This document shows positions 9,598-19,153 of a DNA stretch of 40,794 bases, piece by piece. Source of the stretch: Nitrospirota bacterium (GTDB lineage: Bacteria; Nitrospirota; Nitrospiria; Nitrospirales; Nitrospiraceae); assembly GCA_013388555.1 (NCBI GenBank), contig JACAFD010000088.1, forward strand, positions 1-40,794. The letters run 5' to 3'. The number at the start of each line of letters is the position of its first letter. Positions within the stretch are counted from its first letter, which is position 1. Position numbers and translations under genes: made by a program. The notes beneath the pieces were generated by a model. It searched no databases. It worked only from the letters and a program-made list of their open reading frames with translations, and was not told the origin of the DNA.

Positions 9598-10340
9598 GCT
9601 GGGGAAAGACCTTAGGCTGCTCAGTCGCCCTCTCATTCATCTCTCTGACCGGTTGCGTCCAGGATTCTCCACCTCCTTCGAGGGAGCGCACGGTCTTGCT
9701 CCTGCTGGAGTTACTTCGCGATGAGGGTCCAGAGATGCGGAGAACAGCTGTAGAATCTCTGGGCAAGATCGGCGACCCACAAACCGCGGACCCTATGCTT
9801 CCCCTCATACATGACCCGACAGCAATAGTTCGGGAAGCATCAGTGTTAGCCATGGGACGGGTGAAACCCACAGCCACCCATAAAGTGATCGGCCTGTTGA
9901 CGCAGGCGCTGGAGGATCCTACCGAATCGGTTCGGCAGGCGGCGGTGGTGGCGATCGGGGACATCGAACCAGGGTTTCAATTGTTGCAGCCCGTTATAAG
10001 GTTATTGCAATCTTCGGATGTGACGATTAGGAGAGCCGTAGTGAAGGCTTTCTTGCAAATTGACGCGAGCCAATTGATCCCTGCACTCATCGCAGCTGGG
10101 GGTGACTCCGATACGGAGGTTCGCCAGGGAATCGTGGCAGCGGTGGGGGAATGGGGTGGAGGAGCGGTCTCTCCTTGGCTCAGAGAGCGCTTGGCTCAAG
10201 ATCCCTCGCCTGGGGTGCGAGCAGAAGCAGCCTATCGACTGGGAATGCTCAGTGATTCTGATACGAAGGCTGCGCTGGAAAAGGCGGTGGCGAAGGATCC
10301 AGATAGTGGGGTGCGGGGCTGGGCGAAACGGGGAATTTAG
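9594..10340 (+). CDS. HEAT-repeat lipoprotein
   Basis: GTG start overlaps the tatA stop by 4 nt (GTGA); lipobox LTGC; repeated helices such as EMRRTAVESLGKIGDPQTADPMLPLIHD. Confidence 0.85.
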   Translation: MSWGKTLGCSVALSFISLTGCVQDSPPPSRERTVLLLLELLRDEGPEMRRTAVESLGKIGDPQTADPMLPLIHDPTAIVREASVLAMGRVKPTATHKVIGLLTQALEDPTESVRQAAVVAIGDIEPGFQLLQPVIRLLQSSDVTIRRAVVKAFLQIDASQLIPALIAAGGDSDTEVRQGIVAAVGEWGGGAVSPWLRERLAQDPSPGVRAEAAYRLGMLSDSDTKAALEKAVAKDPDSGVRGWAKRGI

Positions 10341-10858
10341 GTCGGTACGCGGGAACGATTTAACGCATCAACAAGCTCGACAAGCTCTTCACGGGCCTTT
10401 TCGTCGATATGGATAAACTGGATGCCCATCCCGGGAAAGAGGAGATGCCGTTCAGGCTTGTTACGTGTCCAGGCTACCTTCGCCGTGGCCTTGTATTTTT
10501 CCCACGGACGATCGGGTAATGCAAATTCAACGGACAGGTCGGTTCCAGGAGCCAGCGGGGTGCTGCTTTCGATGAACAACCCCCCTGCACCGATTCCTCC
10601 GGTTAAGCTTTCAAATTGTTTGCCCTCGGGCGTTGTATAGCGGACCTTCACGGCAAGCGGGGCTCTTGGATAAGAGCGTACATGGGCAAACCGGGCGTCG
10701 TCGTCGCTGCTGGTAAGAACTTGTTCTATGACCATTCTCCATGACAGGGTGCCAAGCAGTGCTCCCGTCGCACTATGAAGTGTGACAACTTCCTGGTCGG
10801 CATTCATCTCAAGAACTTTTCCCTCATGCCCTTCCGTCATAGTCACAGAAAATTTCAT
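10337..10858 (-). CDS. PilZ domain protein
   Basis: RSYPRAPLAVKVRYTTPEGKQFESLTGGIGAGGLFIES; convergent with the HEAT gene and overlapping it by 4 nt. Confidence 0.85.
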   Translation of the reverse strand: MKFSVTMTEGHEGKVLEMNADQEVVTLHSATGALLGTLSWRMVIEQVLTSSDDDARFAHVRSYPRAPLAVKVRYTTPEGKQFESLTGGIGAGGLFIESSTPLAPGTDLSVEFALPDRPWEKYKATAKVAWTRNKPERHLLFPGMGIQFIHIDEKAREELVELVDALNRSRVPT

Positions 10859-10907
10859 GGTAGATCCTTGCCTCGAACGCGAACGGGTTCTGTAGCGGTG
10901 TGACCAA

Positions 10908-11426
10908 CTAGGCTGCCTGCCCGACGGTCTGGAGGGATTTCACCAGTTCGAGCACGCGGTTACGAATATCGGGGTCAATCTCCGTAAAGCGCACTCCCAT
11001 TCCAGGGCTAAATGTATATTGATCTGCTTTAGGGCAGACCCATGCGACGAGACCCTTGGCCGGTAGCCATTCCGAGGGCTTTTCCGGTAGCGAAAATTCA
11101 AGCGCAAGCATGGTATCAACCGGTGGGGGGCTCAGACTTTCAATAAAGAGCCCGCCTCCTCCGATACCGCCTGCGCGACTTTCAAACTGTTGACCTTCCG
11201 GGGTTGTGTATTTGACACGGAAGGTGAGCGTCACACGCGGTTCATTCCTGGCTTCTCGACTCGCAGGGGGCTTACGGTAGGCCAAAATCTGGTCGATGAC
11301 GAAGTCCCAGGACAAGTGGCCCATAGGCTCGCCGTTGATCCCCAAGAGGGTGATCACTTCACGGGTTGCATCAAGGTCGAGGGCTTTCCCCTTGTGCCGA
11401 AGGCTTGAAGACACGGGATATTTCAC
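10908..11426 (-). CDS. PilZ domain protein, paralogue of the adjacent gene
   Basis: NEPRVTLTFRVKYTTPEGQQFESRAGGIGGGGLFIESLSPP; GTG start at 11426 preceded by GGAGG, preferred over the ORF start at 11468. Confidence 0.85.
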   Translation of the reverse strand: MKYPVSSSLRHKGKALDLDATREVITLLGINGEPMGHLSWDFVIDQILAYRKPPASREARNEPRVTLTFRVKYTTPEGQQFESRAGGIGGGGLFIESLSPPPVDTMLALEFSLPEKPSEWLPAKGLVAWVCPKADQYTFSPGMGVRFTEIDPDIRNRVLELVKSLQTVGQAA

Positions 11427-11648
11427 AGGTCCTCCACGTTGATCCGTACCGCAAGTATAGCGCAGCATTTCATCTTGTCGAGGAAAAGCGCAGAGTCATG
11501 AGCACTGCCCCACGTTAGAGGCGGAAAGAAGGAGCAGCTCTCGACTGGAGAAGGGATGAGGTGAAGAAGTGCCGTGGCCAGGATGGTCCTGGCCAGGAAT
11601 TCTGAGTCGGCGTCCTTGTATTCTGAAAACGTCTATACTTCTAATAAC

Positions 11649-12905
11649 TTAGGCAGTCTTCGCATCCTTGTCTTGTTCGAAGATTCGGATGGGAGGGTGC
11701 TTGCCGAGGATGGCATCCTCCGTGATGAGAACTTCCTTAATCTGCTTCTGCGAAGGAGCATCGTACATCACGTCTAGCATCACGTCTTCGAGTATCGCAC
11801 GCAATCCTCGAGCGCCGGTTTTCTGAAGAAACGATTTCCGCGCGATCGCCCCGAGGGCGCCTTCCGTGAACTTGAGCTTCACTTTCTCAAAGGAGAGCAA
11901 TTTCTCATACTGCTTCGTAAGCGCATTCCTTGGTTCGGTCAATATTCGAATGAGCGCACGTTCATCAAGCTCATCTAAGGTGGCTACGACTGGAAGCCGA
12001 CCGACGAACTCCGGAATCAAGCCGTACTTGAGGAGGTCTTCCGGCTGAACTTTGGCGAATAGTTCCCCAAGTCGTACGTCGCCTCGCCCGCGAACCTCAG
12101 CGCCGAATCCCATCGCCTTCCGGTTCAGGCGTTGTTCGATAATGTGTTCGAGCCCGACGAAGGCCCCACCGCATATGAACAGAATGTTGCTCGTATTGAC
12201 CTGTATAAACTCTTGATGTGGATGCTTGCGCCCACCTTGAGGCGGGACGTTGGCCACAGTCCCTTCGATAAGCTTGAGTAGTGCTTGTTGTACCCCTTCA
12301 CCCGAAACGTCTCGGGTGATGGACGGGCTATCGCTCTTGCGGCTGATCTTGTCAATTTCATCGATATAGACGATGCCCCGCTCGGCCCGTTCCACATCGT
12401 AGTCCGCAGCTTGCAGGAGCTTGAGGATGATATTTTCCACATCTTCGCCGACGTACCCTGCCTCTGTGAGCGTAGTCGCATCGGCCAGCGTGAAGGGGAC
12501 ATCCAGGTATTTCGCAAGCGTCTGAGCCAGTAGAGTTTTCCCTGTTCCCGTGGGCCCCAGCATGAGAATGTTGCCCTTCTGGAGTTGCACATCGTCAACG
12601 TCTTTGTCCTTGGACGAGATTCGCTTGTAGTGGTTATGTACGGCCACCGAGAAAATTCTCTTGGCCCGTTCTTGTCCCACGACATACTGGTCCAAATGGT
12701 GCTTGATTTCCACGGGCTTCTTAAGCTTCGACGAAATCTCCTCTTTGGCTTCTTCCCAATCCTCGGCGATGATGTCGTTGCAGAGGTTGACACATTCGTC
12801 GCAGATATAGACGGTGGGCCCGGCAATCAACTTGCGGACTTCGTCGCGGCTCTTTCCACAGAACGAGCAGCGGAGATGTCGATCCATCTTATCCAGCTTC
12901 GCCAT
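11649..12905 (-). CDS. clpX: ATP-dependent Clp protease ATP-binding subunit ClpX
   Basis: N-terminal C4 zinc domain (CSFCGKS...CDEC), [22 protein letters not shown], Walker B/sensor motifs. Confidence 0.98.
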   Translation of the reverse strand: MAKLDKMDRHLRCSFCGKSRDEVRKLIAGPTVYICDECVNLCNDIIAEDWEEAKEEISSKLKKPVEIKHHLDQYVVGQERAKRIFSVAVHNHYKRISSKDKDVDDVQLQKGNILMLGPTGTGKTLLAQTLAKYLDVPFTLADATTLTEAGYVGEDVENIILKLLQAADYDVERAERGIVYIDEIDKISRKSDSPSITRDVSGEGVQQALLKLIEGTVANVPPQGGRKHPHQEFIQVNTSNILFICGGAFVGLEHIIEQRLNRKAMGFGAEVRGRGDVRLGELFAKVQPEDLLKYGLIPEFVGRLPVVATLDELDERALIRILTEPRNALTKQYEKLLSFEKVKLKFTEGALGAIARKSFLQKTGARGLRAILEDVMLDVMYDAPSQKQIKEVLITEDAILGKHPPIRIFEQDKDAKTA

Positions 12906-12918
12906 GAGTCCTCCCCTG

Positions 12919-13554
12919 TTACTTGTCCTTGGCTACGTCTTTTCCTGCGTCGCCACTGACAGCCTTGAGGAGCTTCGGTGGCCGCGTGATGACTTCGTCG
13001 ATGAGACCGTACAGCTTGGCTTCTTCTGCCGACATGAAGTAGTCCCGCTCGGTATCCTGGGATATCTTCTCCAGAGGTTGGCCGGTATGTTTTGCCATGA
13101 TTTCATTGAGTCGTTCTCGGATTTTCAAAATCTCTCTGGCATGAATATCAATCTCAGTTGCTTGCCCCTGAAATCCACCCATGGGCTGGTGAATCATCAC
13201 CCTTGCGTTCGGCAGGGCGAATCGTTTGCCTTTTGTTCCAGCGGTGAGGAGGAAGGCTCCCATGCTGGCGGCTTGTCCGAGACAGATGGTGTTGATCGGG
13301 GGTTTCACGTACTGCATGGTGTCATAAATCCCCAATCCTGCTGTGACACTTCCTCCGGGGGAATTGACGTAGAGGTTGATGTCTTTTTCAGGATCTTCTG
13401 CTTCGAGGAACAAGAGCTGAGCAATTATCAGATTGGCAAAGATGTCGTCGATCGGCGCACCGAGGAAAATGATACGGTCTTTCAAGAGGCGAGAGTAAAT
13501 ATCGTAGGCACGTTCGCCTCGGTTCGTCGTTTCGATCACAATGGGAACAAGCAT
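12919..13554 (-). CDS. clpP: ATP-dependent Clp protease proteolytic subunit
   Basis: [43 protein letters not shown] (Ser), ARVMIHQP (His). Confidence 0.98.
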   Translation of the reverse strand: MLVPIVIETTNRGERAYDIYSRLLKDRIIFLGAPIDDIFANLIIAQLLFLEAEDPEKDINLYVNSPGGSVTAGLGIYDTMQYVKPPINTICLGQAASMGAFLLTAGTKGKRFALPNARVMIHQPMGGFQGQATEIDIHAREILKIRERLNEIMAKHTGQPLEKISQDTERDYFMSAEEAKLYGLIDEVITRPPKLLKAVSGDAGKDVAKDK

Positions 13555-13576
13555 GCACGTCGTTCCTTTCAGTTAA

Positions 13577-13743
13577 CAGGGCACTGAAAAAGTCGCCCTT
13601 CTCACCCGCCCAACCCTGATGCGCCGAGACGCACCTCTTCCCAAACTTCGTTCTCGCTTCGCTCAGAGACTCAACGTACAGAAGCGTACGCCTCGCCTCT
13701 TCGCTCACTGCGGCCTTGCTGCACAGCCTTTTTGAGCATCCTG
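13577..13743 (-). repeat. interspersed palindromic element, copy 2 (inverted orientation)
   Basis: Reverse complement begins CAGGATGCTCAAAAAGGCTGTGCAGCAAGGCCGCAGTG and ends ACTTTTTCAGTGCCCTG; internal GTACG...CGTAC and GAGAACGAAG motifs shared with the other copies. Confidence 0.75.
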
Positions 13744-13810
13744 CGCGTTATACCCCTAGTTCCCCAACATACTGACCAATGAAATCCTGTCCGGCGCTGC
13801 ACCGCAAATG

Positions 13811-15115
13811 CTATCCCTGAATCACCGCATTGCGGTATACGAAATCCAACGCTTTGTCCGCCAAAGTCCTGTTACGTAACTCATTGATGGATTCCTGTCC
13901 GCCGGCTTTGATCATCTTGACGAGATCGTCCGGCGAAATTTTGAGATCCGATGACAACCTCACAATCTCGGCATTGAGATCGTCCTGCGTGACCGTTAGT
14001 CCTTCTTTCTCTGCGATTGTTTCTAGTACGAGCCCGAGCTTCACGCGGCGTGCCGCTTCGTTCCGATGCTCTTGGCGAAGCTGTGTGAGATCCTCCGTGC
14101 CGGGCGACTCCTGGCCGCTCCCCTTCTGCTGCTGCATATGCTGTCGGATAATGGCCTCTAGCTCACGTTCAACTAGAGTCTCTGGGAGGTCGAAATGGTG
14201 GGTCTCCACAAGCCGTTTAATAATCGTATCCTTATAGCCATCTTCAATCTCTCGCTTCAGTGCACGTTCCATCCCCTCCCGTAATTTATCTTTGATTTCT
14301 TGTAGCGAATTGAACGGGCCACAATCTTTAGCGAACTCATCGTCCAGAGCCGGCAGCTTCTTTTCCTTGACAGATTTGATTGTGAGTGTGAAGAGAACCG
14401 TTTTACCGGCAACGCGAGCATCGGGATGGCTGCCAGGGTAGGGCTGGGGTACTTCAAGTTGGTCGCCCTCTTTCTTTCCCCCCACATGCGGATCAATGTC
14501 CAAGCCCAAGACGGATGCATGTGACCCCACCTTGTGGAGTTGACCTTCCTTCTTCGTTCCTTCCAGCGGCAGCCCATCGAGGGTGCCTTGGATATCCAGC
14601 ACGAGATAGTCCCCGTCTACGATGGTGTGGCCGGCCGGTACCGCTTCCAGCCGTGCCTGTTGCTCGCGCAAAACTTCGAGCCCTCGCTCCAGCTGTTCAT
14701 CGGTCACCGTGCGCTTGTCGGGCTTGAGCGAGATCGGACTCGGCGCCTTGTAGTCCCGCAACTCAATGTGTGGCCTGATCTCGACAGTTGCAGTAAATGT
14801 AAAGGGTTCATCTTTTTTGATCTTGGCCCGGTCTAACGGAGGAATTTCGACATGAACCGGTACAATCCCAGCTTGGCGGACGGCCTTGTCGTAGAAGTCC
14901 GGCACGAGGTTCCGGATGACATCCTCTTCCACAGTCTTGGCATAACGTTTTTCTAACAGGGCAACCGGTGCCTTACCAGGGCGAAATCCTGGAATGTTGA
15001 CCTGGCGGTTCAACTCGACGTAGGCCTTGGTAAGCCGTTGGCTGACCTCATCAGCTGACACCTCTATTTTAAGGGCGCGTTTCATTGGCCCCAGTTCAGT
15101 CACTTCCATTTTCAT
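13811..15115 (-). CDS. tig: trigger factor
   Basis: MKMEVTELGPMKRALKIEVSADEVSQRLTKAYVELNRQVNIPGFRPGKAP; synteny tig-clpP-clpX. Confidence 0.97.
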   Translation of the reverse strand: MKMEVTELGPMKRALKIEVSADEVSQRLTKAYVELNRQVNIPGFRPGKAPVALLEKRYAKTVEEDVIRNLVPDFYDKAVRQAGIVPVHVEIPPLDRAKIKKDEPFTFTATVEIRPHIELRDYKAPSPISLKPDKRTVTDEQLERGLEVLREQQARLEAVPAGHTIVDGDYLVLDIQGTLDGLPLEGTKKEGQLHKVGSHASVLGLDIDPHVGGKKEGDQLEVPQPYPGSHPDARVAGKTVLFTLTIKSVKEKKLPALDDEFAKDCGPFNSLQEIKDKLREGMERALKREIEDGYKDTIIKRLVETHHFDLPETLVERELEAIIRQHMQQQKGSGQESPGTEDLTQLRQEHRNEAARRVKLGLVLETIAEKEGLTVTQDDLNAEIVRLSSDLKISPDDLVKMIKAGGQESINELRNRTLADKALDFVYRNAVIQG

Positions 15116-15194
15116 AGCTGGTGCGCACCCTTTACGTTGTATGAAGCCTTCCGCGGCCTATCGAGCCATCGCTGGCTGCCATGCCGTGGTCTGG

Positions 15195-15274
15195 TGCGAG
15201 AGGGGGGACTTGAACCCCCACGGTCACCCACGAGATCCTAAGTCTCGCGCGTCTGCCAGTTCCGCCACTCTCGC
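15195..15274 (-). tRNA. tRNA-Leu (anticodon TAG)
   Basis: Minus strand GCGAGAGTGGCGGAACTGGCAGACGCGCGAGACTTAGGATCTCG...GGTTCAAGTCCCCCCTCTCGCA; anticodon loop CTTAGGA; CCA apparently not encoded. Confidence 0.93.
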
Positions 15275-15647
15275 ATGGTGGGGTCTGCAGGAGTCAACTC
15301 CAGCCTGACACACACACAAAGAATGCTAGATGTTCTAGTGTGTCTTTTGTACCGTTGGATGCATCCCACTGTCAACCCATACTCCCGCAGGGTGGGAGGC
15401 TGTTCACTTGGGTACCCACGAGGCGGTTACCAGCCATTTTTGCACAATAGATCTTCCAAGGCGGACCAATCGCCGATTCAGCCCATGAGAAGCCATTGAT
15501 CACGGGTTCTGGGCGACGCCTCAATGGATGCCCTGATGATGGAAACCATCAAAGAGCCTCAGCATGCCTACGATCGCCTCAACCTCAGCGGACGGGATAA
15601 TCCGGCAGCGTACATAATCCCTCCCCCGTATACCGGTGAGGAGGTGC

Positions 15648-15836
15648 ATGATGCCACTTGCCTCTCCTCTTTCATGGGCCTATCGTGACTACTTCACAGT
15701 GGAGCAGAAAACGCTGCTGGAGAAGATTCAAACCCTGCGGGTTGAGGCGATTGCGCTTGCAGACCAGGGAACTCTTGATGCTACGCCCATTAGTGCGCTT
15801 GTAGCCCGCCGATGGGTGAGTTGGGGTTCAGGGTGA
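15648..15836 (+). CDS. small hypothetical ORF
   Basis: GAGGAGG Shine-Dalgarno-like sequence before ATGATG; short and without recognised family. Confidence 0.3.
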   Translation: MMPLASPLSWAYRDYFTVEQKTLLEKIQTLRVEAIALADQGTLDATPISALVARRWVSWGSG

Positions 15837-16006
15837 CACGAGAGGCTGGTAAGCCCCATGACGCTGTGCTCAACGTAAAATGCGAACAGCGCCAAACATG
15901 GGAAGGCACCACTACCGCAGGAGGCGATGCGGAAGCTGAAAGAAGTGCTCAAAGATCGTGACTTCGCGAAGCAAGCGATTGGGGCAGGGGAGCGAACGAG
16001 ACGAAG

Positions 16007-16033
16007 GGGGCTTCTCCGGTATTGAGAAGCCCC
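16007..16033 (-). terminator. hairpin downstream of the OmpA-family gene
   Basis: GGGGCTTCTC (16007-16016) / GAGAAGCCCC (16024-16033), 10-bp stem, 7-nt loop, 26 nt past the stop codon. Confidence 0.6.
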
Positions 16034-16058
16034 TTTCATCGTTCTCCTGCGCGAAGCG

Positions 16059-17042
16059 TTACTTCGTAACGCGAACCTCCACGCGGCGGTTCTTTGCCCG
16101 ACCCGCGGGCGTCGTGTTCGGCTCAACCGGCTTGCTGTCTGCGTACCCGTGTGTTGCCGGAGCGCTCAGGCCGCCTTCTTCGAGCGCCTTTGCTGCATTG
16201 GCCGCACGGGATTCAGAGAGTTCCTGGTTCGTGGGGAACTTCTTCTTCAGTGCACCTTGGATTGGCACGTTGTCGGTATGACCGTCCACCGCCACCTTGT
16301 ATTCAGGGTAATCCTTCAAGACCGCTCCGACTTGCTTCAGCGCATCGGCACCAGCCGGTTTCAGTTCATCCTGGCCGGAACCGAACAGATAGCTGGAGGC
16401 CAGGTTAATCAACAACCGTTCGTTGTTGAGATCGACGGTGATGTCACCCTTCTCGATCTGAGGACGAAGCGCCCGGAGCAATCCACGTTGCGCTTCTTTC
16501 AGTTTCGCCATCTCGGCAGAGAGTTCGCCGCGCAGACCAGCCAGTTCCTTGTCTCGATCGGCCAGTTGGCGTTCTAACTCCGCGATACGCTGCTTGTGGC
16601 TAGCCATTTCGGCTGTCATGCCGCTCATCCCGGCGAGTTGCGCTTCGAGGCTACTATTTTTACTGTTTGCTGCGGCCAAGCTGCTTTCGAGGCTGCTATT
16701 CTTGCTGTTTGCTGCAGAGAGCTGGCTCGCCAGCTTGGCTGAATCCCCGGCACCGGAACGCAGAGACGCAAGCTCCCGATCGCGGTCGGCGAGCTGTCGC
16801 TCCAGATCGCTCACGCGGCTGCTGAGTGCGCTGTTCTGTTTCTGTGCTGCGGCCAACTCGCCGGCCAGATCCCTCGGTGCTGCAGGGGGAGGATTGCAAC
16901 GGACGTCAGACCAAGCCGTCCATCCGTGAGTCTTCTCACAAATGGGGCTCAAATCCGCATTCTTGACGTCCTTCTCCAAGCTCCCGCAGCCTGCCAGAGC
17001 GGCCAAGCTTGCTACCATGATGGTGATTTTGAATGCCTGCAT
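16059..17042 (-). CDS. OmpA family lipoprotein with coiled-coil region
   Basis: Start at ATG 17042 (MQAFKITIMVASLAALAGCGS, lipobox); C-terminal OmpA domain (VAVDGHTDNVPIQG...NQELSESRAANAAKALEEGG...NRRVEVRV). Confidence 0.9.
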   Translation of the reverse strand: MQAFKITIMVASLAALAGCGSLEKDVKNADLSPICEKTHGWTAWSDVRCNPPPAAPRDLAGELAAAQKQNSALSSRVSDLERQLADRDRELASLRSGAGDSAKLASQLSAANSKNSSLESSLAAANSKNSSLEAQLAGMSGMTAEMASHKQRIAELERQLADRDKELAGLRGELSAEMAKLKEAQRGLLRALRPQIEKGDITVDLNNERLLINLASSYLFGSGQDELKPAGADALKQVGAVLKDYPEYKVAVDGHTDNVPIQGALKKKFPTNQELSESRAANAAKALEEGGLSAPATHGYADSKPVEPNTTPAGRAKNRRVEVRVTK

Positions 17043-17124
17043 GATGATCTCCTTCCGATGAATTGCACGGGCATCTGTCGTGTAAGACTTCCTACTCCCG
17101 TATTGTAAGAAGCTTCGGTCTACC

Positions 17125-17553
17125 TTAGACATTGGATGTACAATGTGCGCATTTCGTGGCCTTGACCGGAATTGCCGACAAACAATGCGGGCAGTCTTTG
17201 GTCGTCGGGGCCGCGGTCGGTTCAGGTTTCTTCAGTCGGTTAACTTGCTTTACGAGCAGGAAGATTACAAATGCGATGATAATAAAGTCAAATGTGGCTT
17301 GAAGAAAAACCCCGTAGTTGATGGTCGGTGCCCCTGCTGCCTTGGCTGCGGTGAGAGAGGGTTGTGGCGTTCCGGACAGATTGATGAACAGGCTGGAGAA
17401 ATCCACCTTTCCCATCAACAATCCAAGGGGAGGCATCAACACGTCGCTGACCAGCGAGGAGACGATTTTCCCGAACGCTCCGCCGATGATCACACCGATC
17501 GCCATGTCGAGCACATTGCCCTTCATGGCGAAGTCTTTGAATTCTTTCAGCAT
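17125..17553 (-). CDS. mscL: large-conductance mechanosensitive channel with C-terminal zinc ribbon
   Basis: [49 protein letters not shown]-terminal CPHC...CAHC. Confidence 0.95.
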   Translation of the reverse strand: MLKEFKDFAMKGNVLDMAIGVIIGGAFGKIVSSLVSDVLMPPLGLLMGKVDFSSLFINLSGTPQPSLTAAKAAGAPTINYGVFLQATFDFIIIAFVIFLLVKQVNRLKKPEPTAAPTTKDCPHCLSAIPVKATKCAHCTSNV

Positions 17554-17601
17554 AGTTCTTCCTCCCGAGGGTGAGGGTGCACAGCATTGGCTCTGTCGGA
17601 A

Positions 17602-18702
17602 CTACCGTTTCCTGGTCGTATCGAAGTTGTACCCAAGGGTCAGGAGATACAAGTTATCCGTTTTCTCGGTGTCCGTCGTCGGGCTACTGTTATACCGGGT
17701 CGTCATTTGGATGTTGCTCACGAAGCCCGCAACTAATTTGAAACGGACGCCGTTGTCCACCGTCATGTAATAATTCTTGGTACTTTCCGGGTAAAATTCC
17801 TGGCTGTGGTAGAACGTCACGCGATCATCCAAGATCGGCCAGTTGAGCCTGACCGCCCAGCGGGCGCGGAGGGACTTTTCATCTTTAGCATCTTTGAAGT
17901 CTTCATTAAAGTAGGCAAGTCCGGTCTCGGCATAGAGTGTCAGGTCCTTGAGCCAGGGACTTTCATAATCGCCCTTTTCGATAAAGCTGTATCCGGGACC
18001 GGAGGAAAGGGCGGTTCGCAAGTTGAGGTCCTGAAATTCATCCTTTTCAAAGTAGGAGGCCGCGAACCAGAAAAAGCGTTTGGTGATAAAAAAGTCCATC
18101 TTGATCAATGCTCGCGCGTTTTTAGCAGAGAGTTCGCCGTCTTGATGACTGTAGACATACCGGCCGTTGAGAGTCAGGCGGAGTTGCTCGCCCCGGGCTA
18201 CCAAGTCTCCGAGGAGGCTGCCATTCTTCGTATGGCTGTTTCCGGTTGCTTGCGAGTAGCCGCCGGTCAGGGTACCTGAATAGATGACCGGGGCTTGGAT
18301 GATTGGATTCAGAGCGGTGATCGAATCCAGCGGAACCTCCATCGTTCCCTTCAGAGGCTCAGCTCGCACATTGATGGTTCCGTTAGGACCCTCGGTGGCC
18401 GTGCCGATCAGCACGGTCCCCTCTTTGAGATGAAACGGGATTGGGTGGCTCACGGAAAGCTTGGCGATACTCTCCCATTTCACCTTCACCAGATTGTCAG
18501 GGCCGGCCGGGGTCTTGAGGTGTAGGATGCCGCCCTCCATTCCGATGACCTCACCGTAGAGAATGCTCCCGTCCTTCAGCGTCACGATGTCGAGCGACGC
18601 AGGAGCGGGAGTATCCACCACCGCTGGAGCGTCCGCGGCTATAACAAGTCTCGGCGTCATGAGACAAGCCAGAAGAATAAGAAACCAGAACCCCTTCTTC
18701 AT
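17602..18702 (-). CDS. DUF481-family outer membrane protein
   Basis: Signal peptide; beta-strand-rich region SGTLTGGYSQATGNSHTKNGSL...RFFWFAASYFEKDEFQDLNLRT...GPGYSFI; terminal aromatic-rich strand. Confidence 0.82.
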   Translation of the reverse strand: MKKGFWFLILLACLMTPRLVIAADAPAVVDTPAPASLDIVTLKDGSILYGEVIGMEGGILHLKTPAGPDNLVKVKWESIAKLSVSHPIPFHLKEGTVLIGTATEGPNGTINVRAEPLKGTMEVPLDSITALNPIIQAPVIYSGTLTGGYSQATGNSHTKNGSLLGDLVARGEQLRLTLNGRYVYSHQDGELSAKNARALIKMDFFITKRFFWFAASYFEKDEFQDLNLRTALSSGPGYSFIEKGDYESPWLKDLTLYAETGLAYFNEDFKDAKDEKSLRARWAVRLNWPILDDRVTFYHSQEFYPESTKNYYMTVDNGVRFKLVAGFVSNIQMTTRYNSSPTTDTEKTDNLYLLTLGYNFDTTRKR

Positions 18703-19153
18703 CGAACTCTCCTTGCCAGTGAGTGAATGTCCACGTTTCCATCCCTAAGACTCATGAGGATACGGTGAAAGACGTAGGCCCTCAGCCCTATGAATATCGC
18801 AACTGTATAACTCAACTCATTATGGGGCGCAAGGATGGGCACAACGATAATTCTGGTGCGAATGTCGTGAGCTTTACATATGTAGGGTCTGATTGCCCAC
18901 GCTAGCAAAGGCGGTGCCATGAGCATTGGGAGGGCGATTTCACAAGGAAACGTTTCATCTGAATGGTTGTAGAGGGGGCATGCAAAGACATTATTCTCCC
19001 GCTCTGTAGCGTATTTGGTCAGGACTAAGGCATTCCACCACAGCCAGGACGAGCGAAAGAATCCGGGCGAGTATGAATACGAAGGGAAGCTGATGCGGAG
19101 AACATGACAGCTGTGAGAAGGGGTTCTTTCGACATTTTCTCCTTGCGCGCTGC

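Noticed and set aside
16640-16730. Tandem ~45-nt repeat (ANSKNSSLESSLAA) in the OmpA gene
   Set aside because: Explained by the coiled-coil protein repeat; ordinary for this protein type.
18723-19150. ~430 bp intergenic region as a possible riboswitch or ncRNA
   Set aside because: No known riboswitch core or convincing structured motif could be identified by eye.
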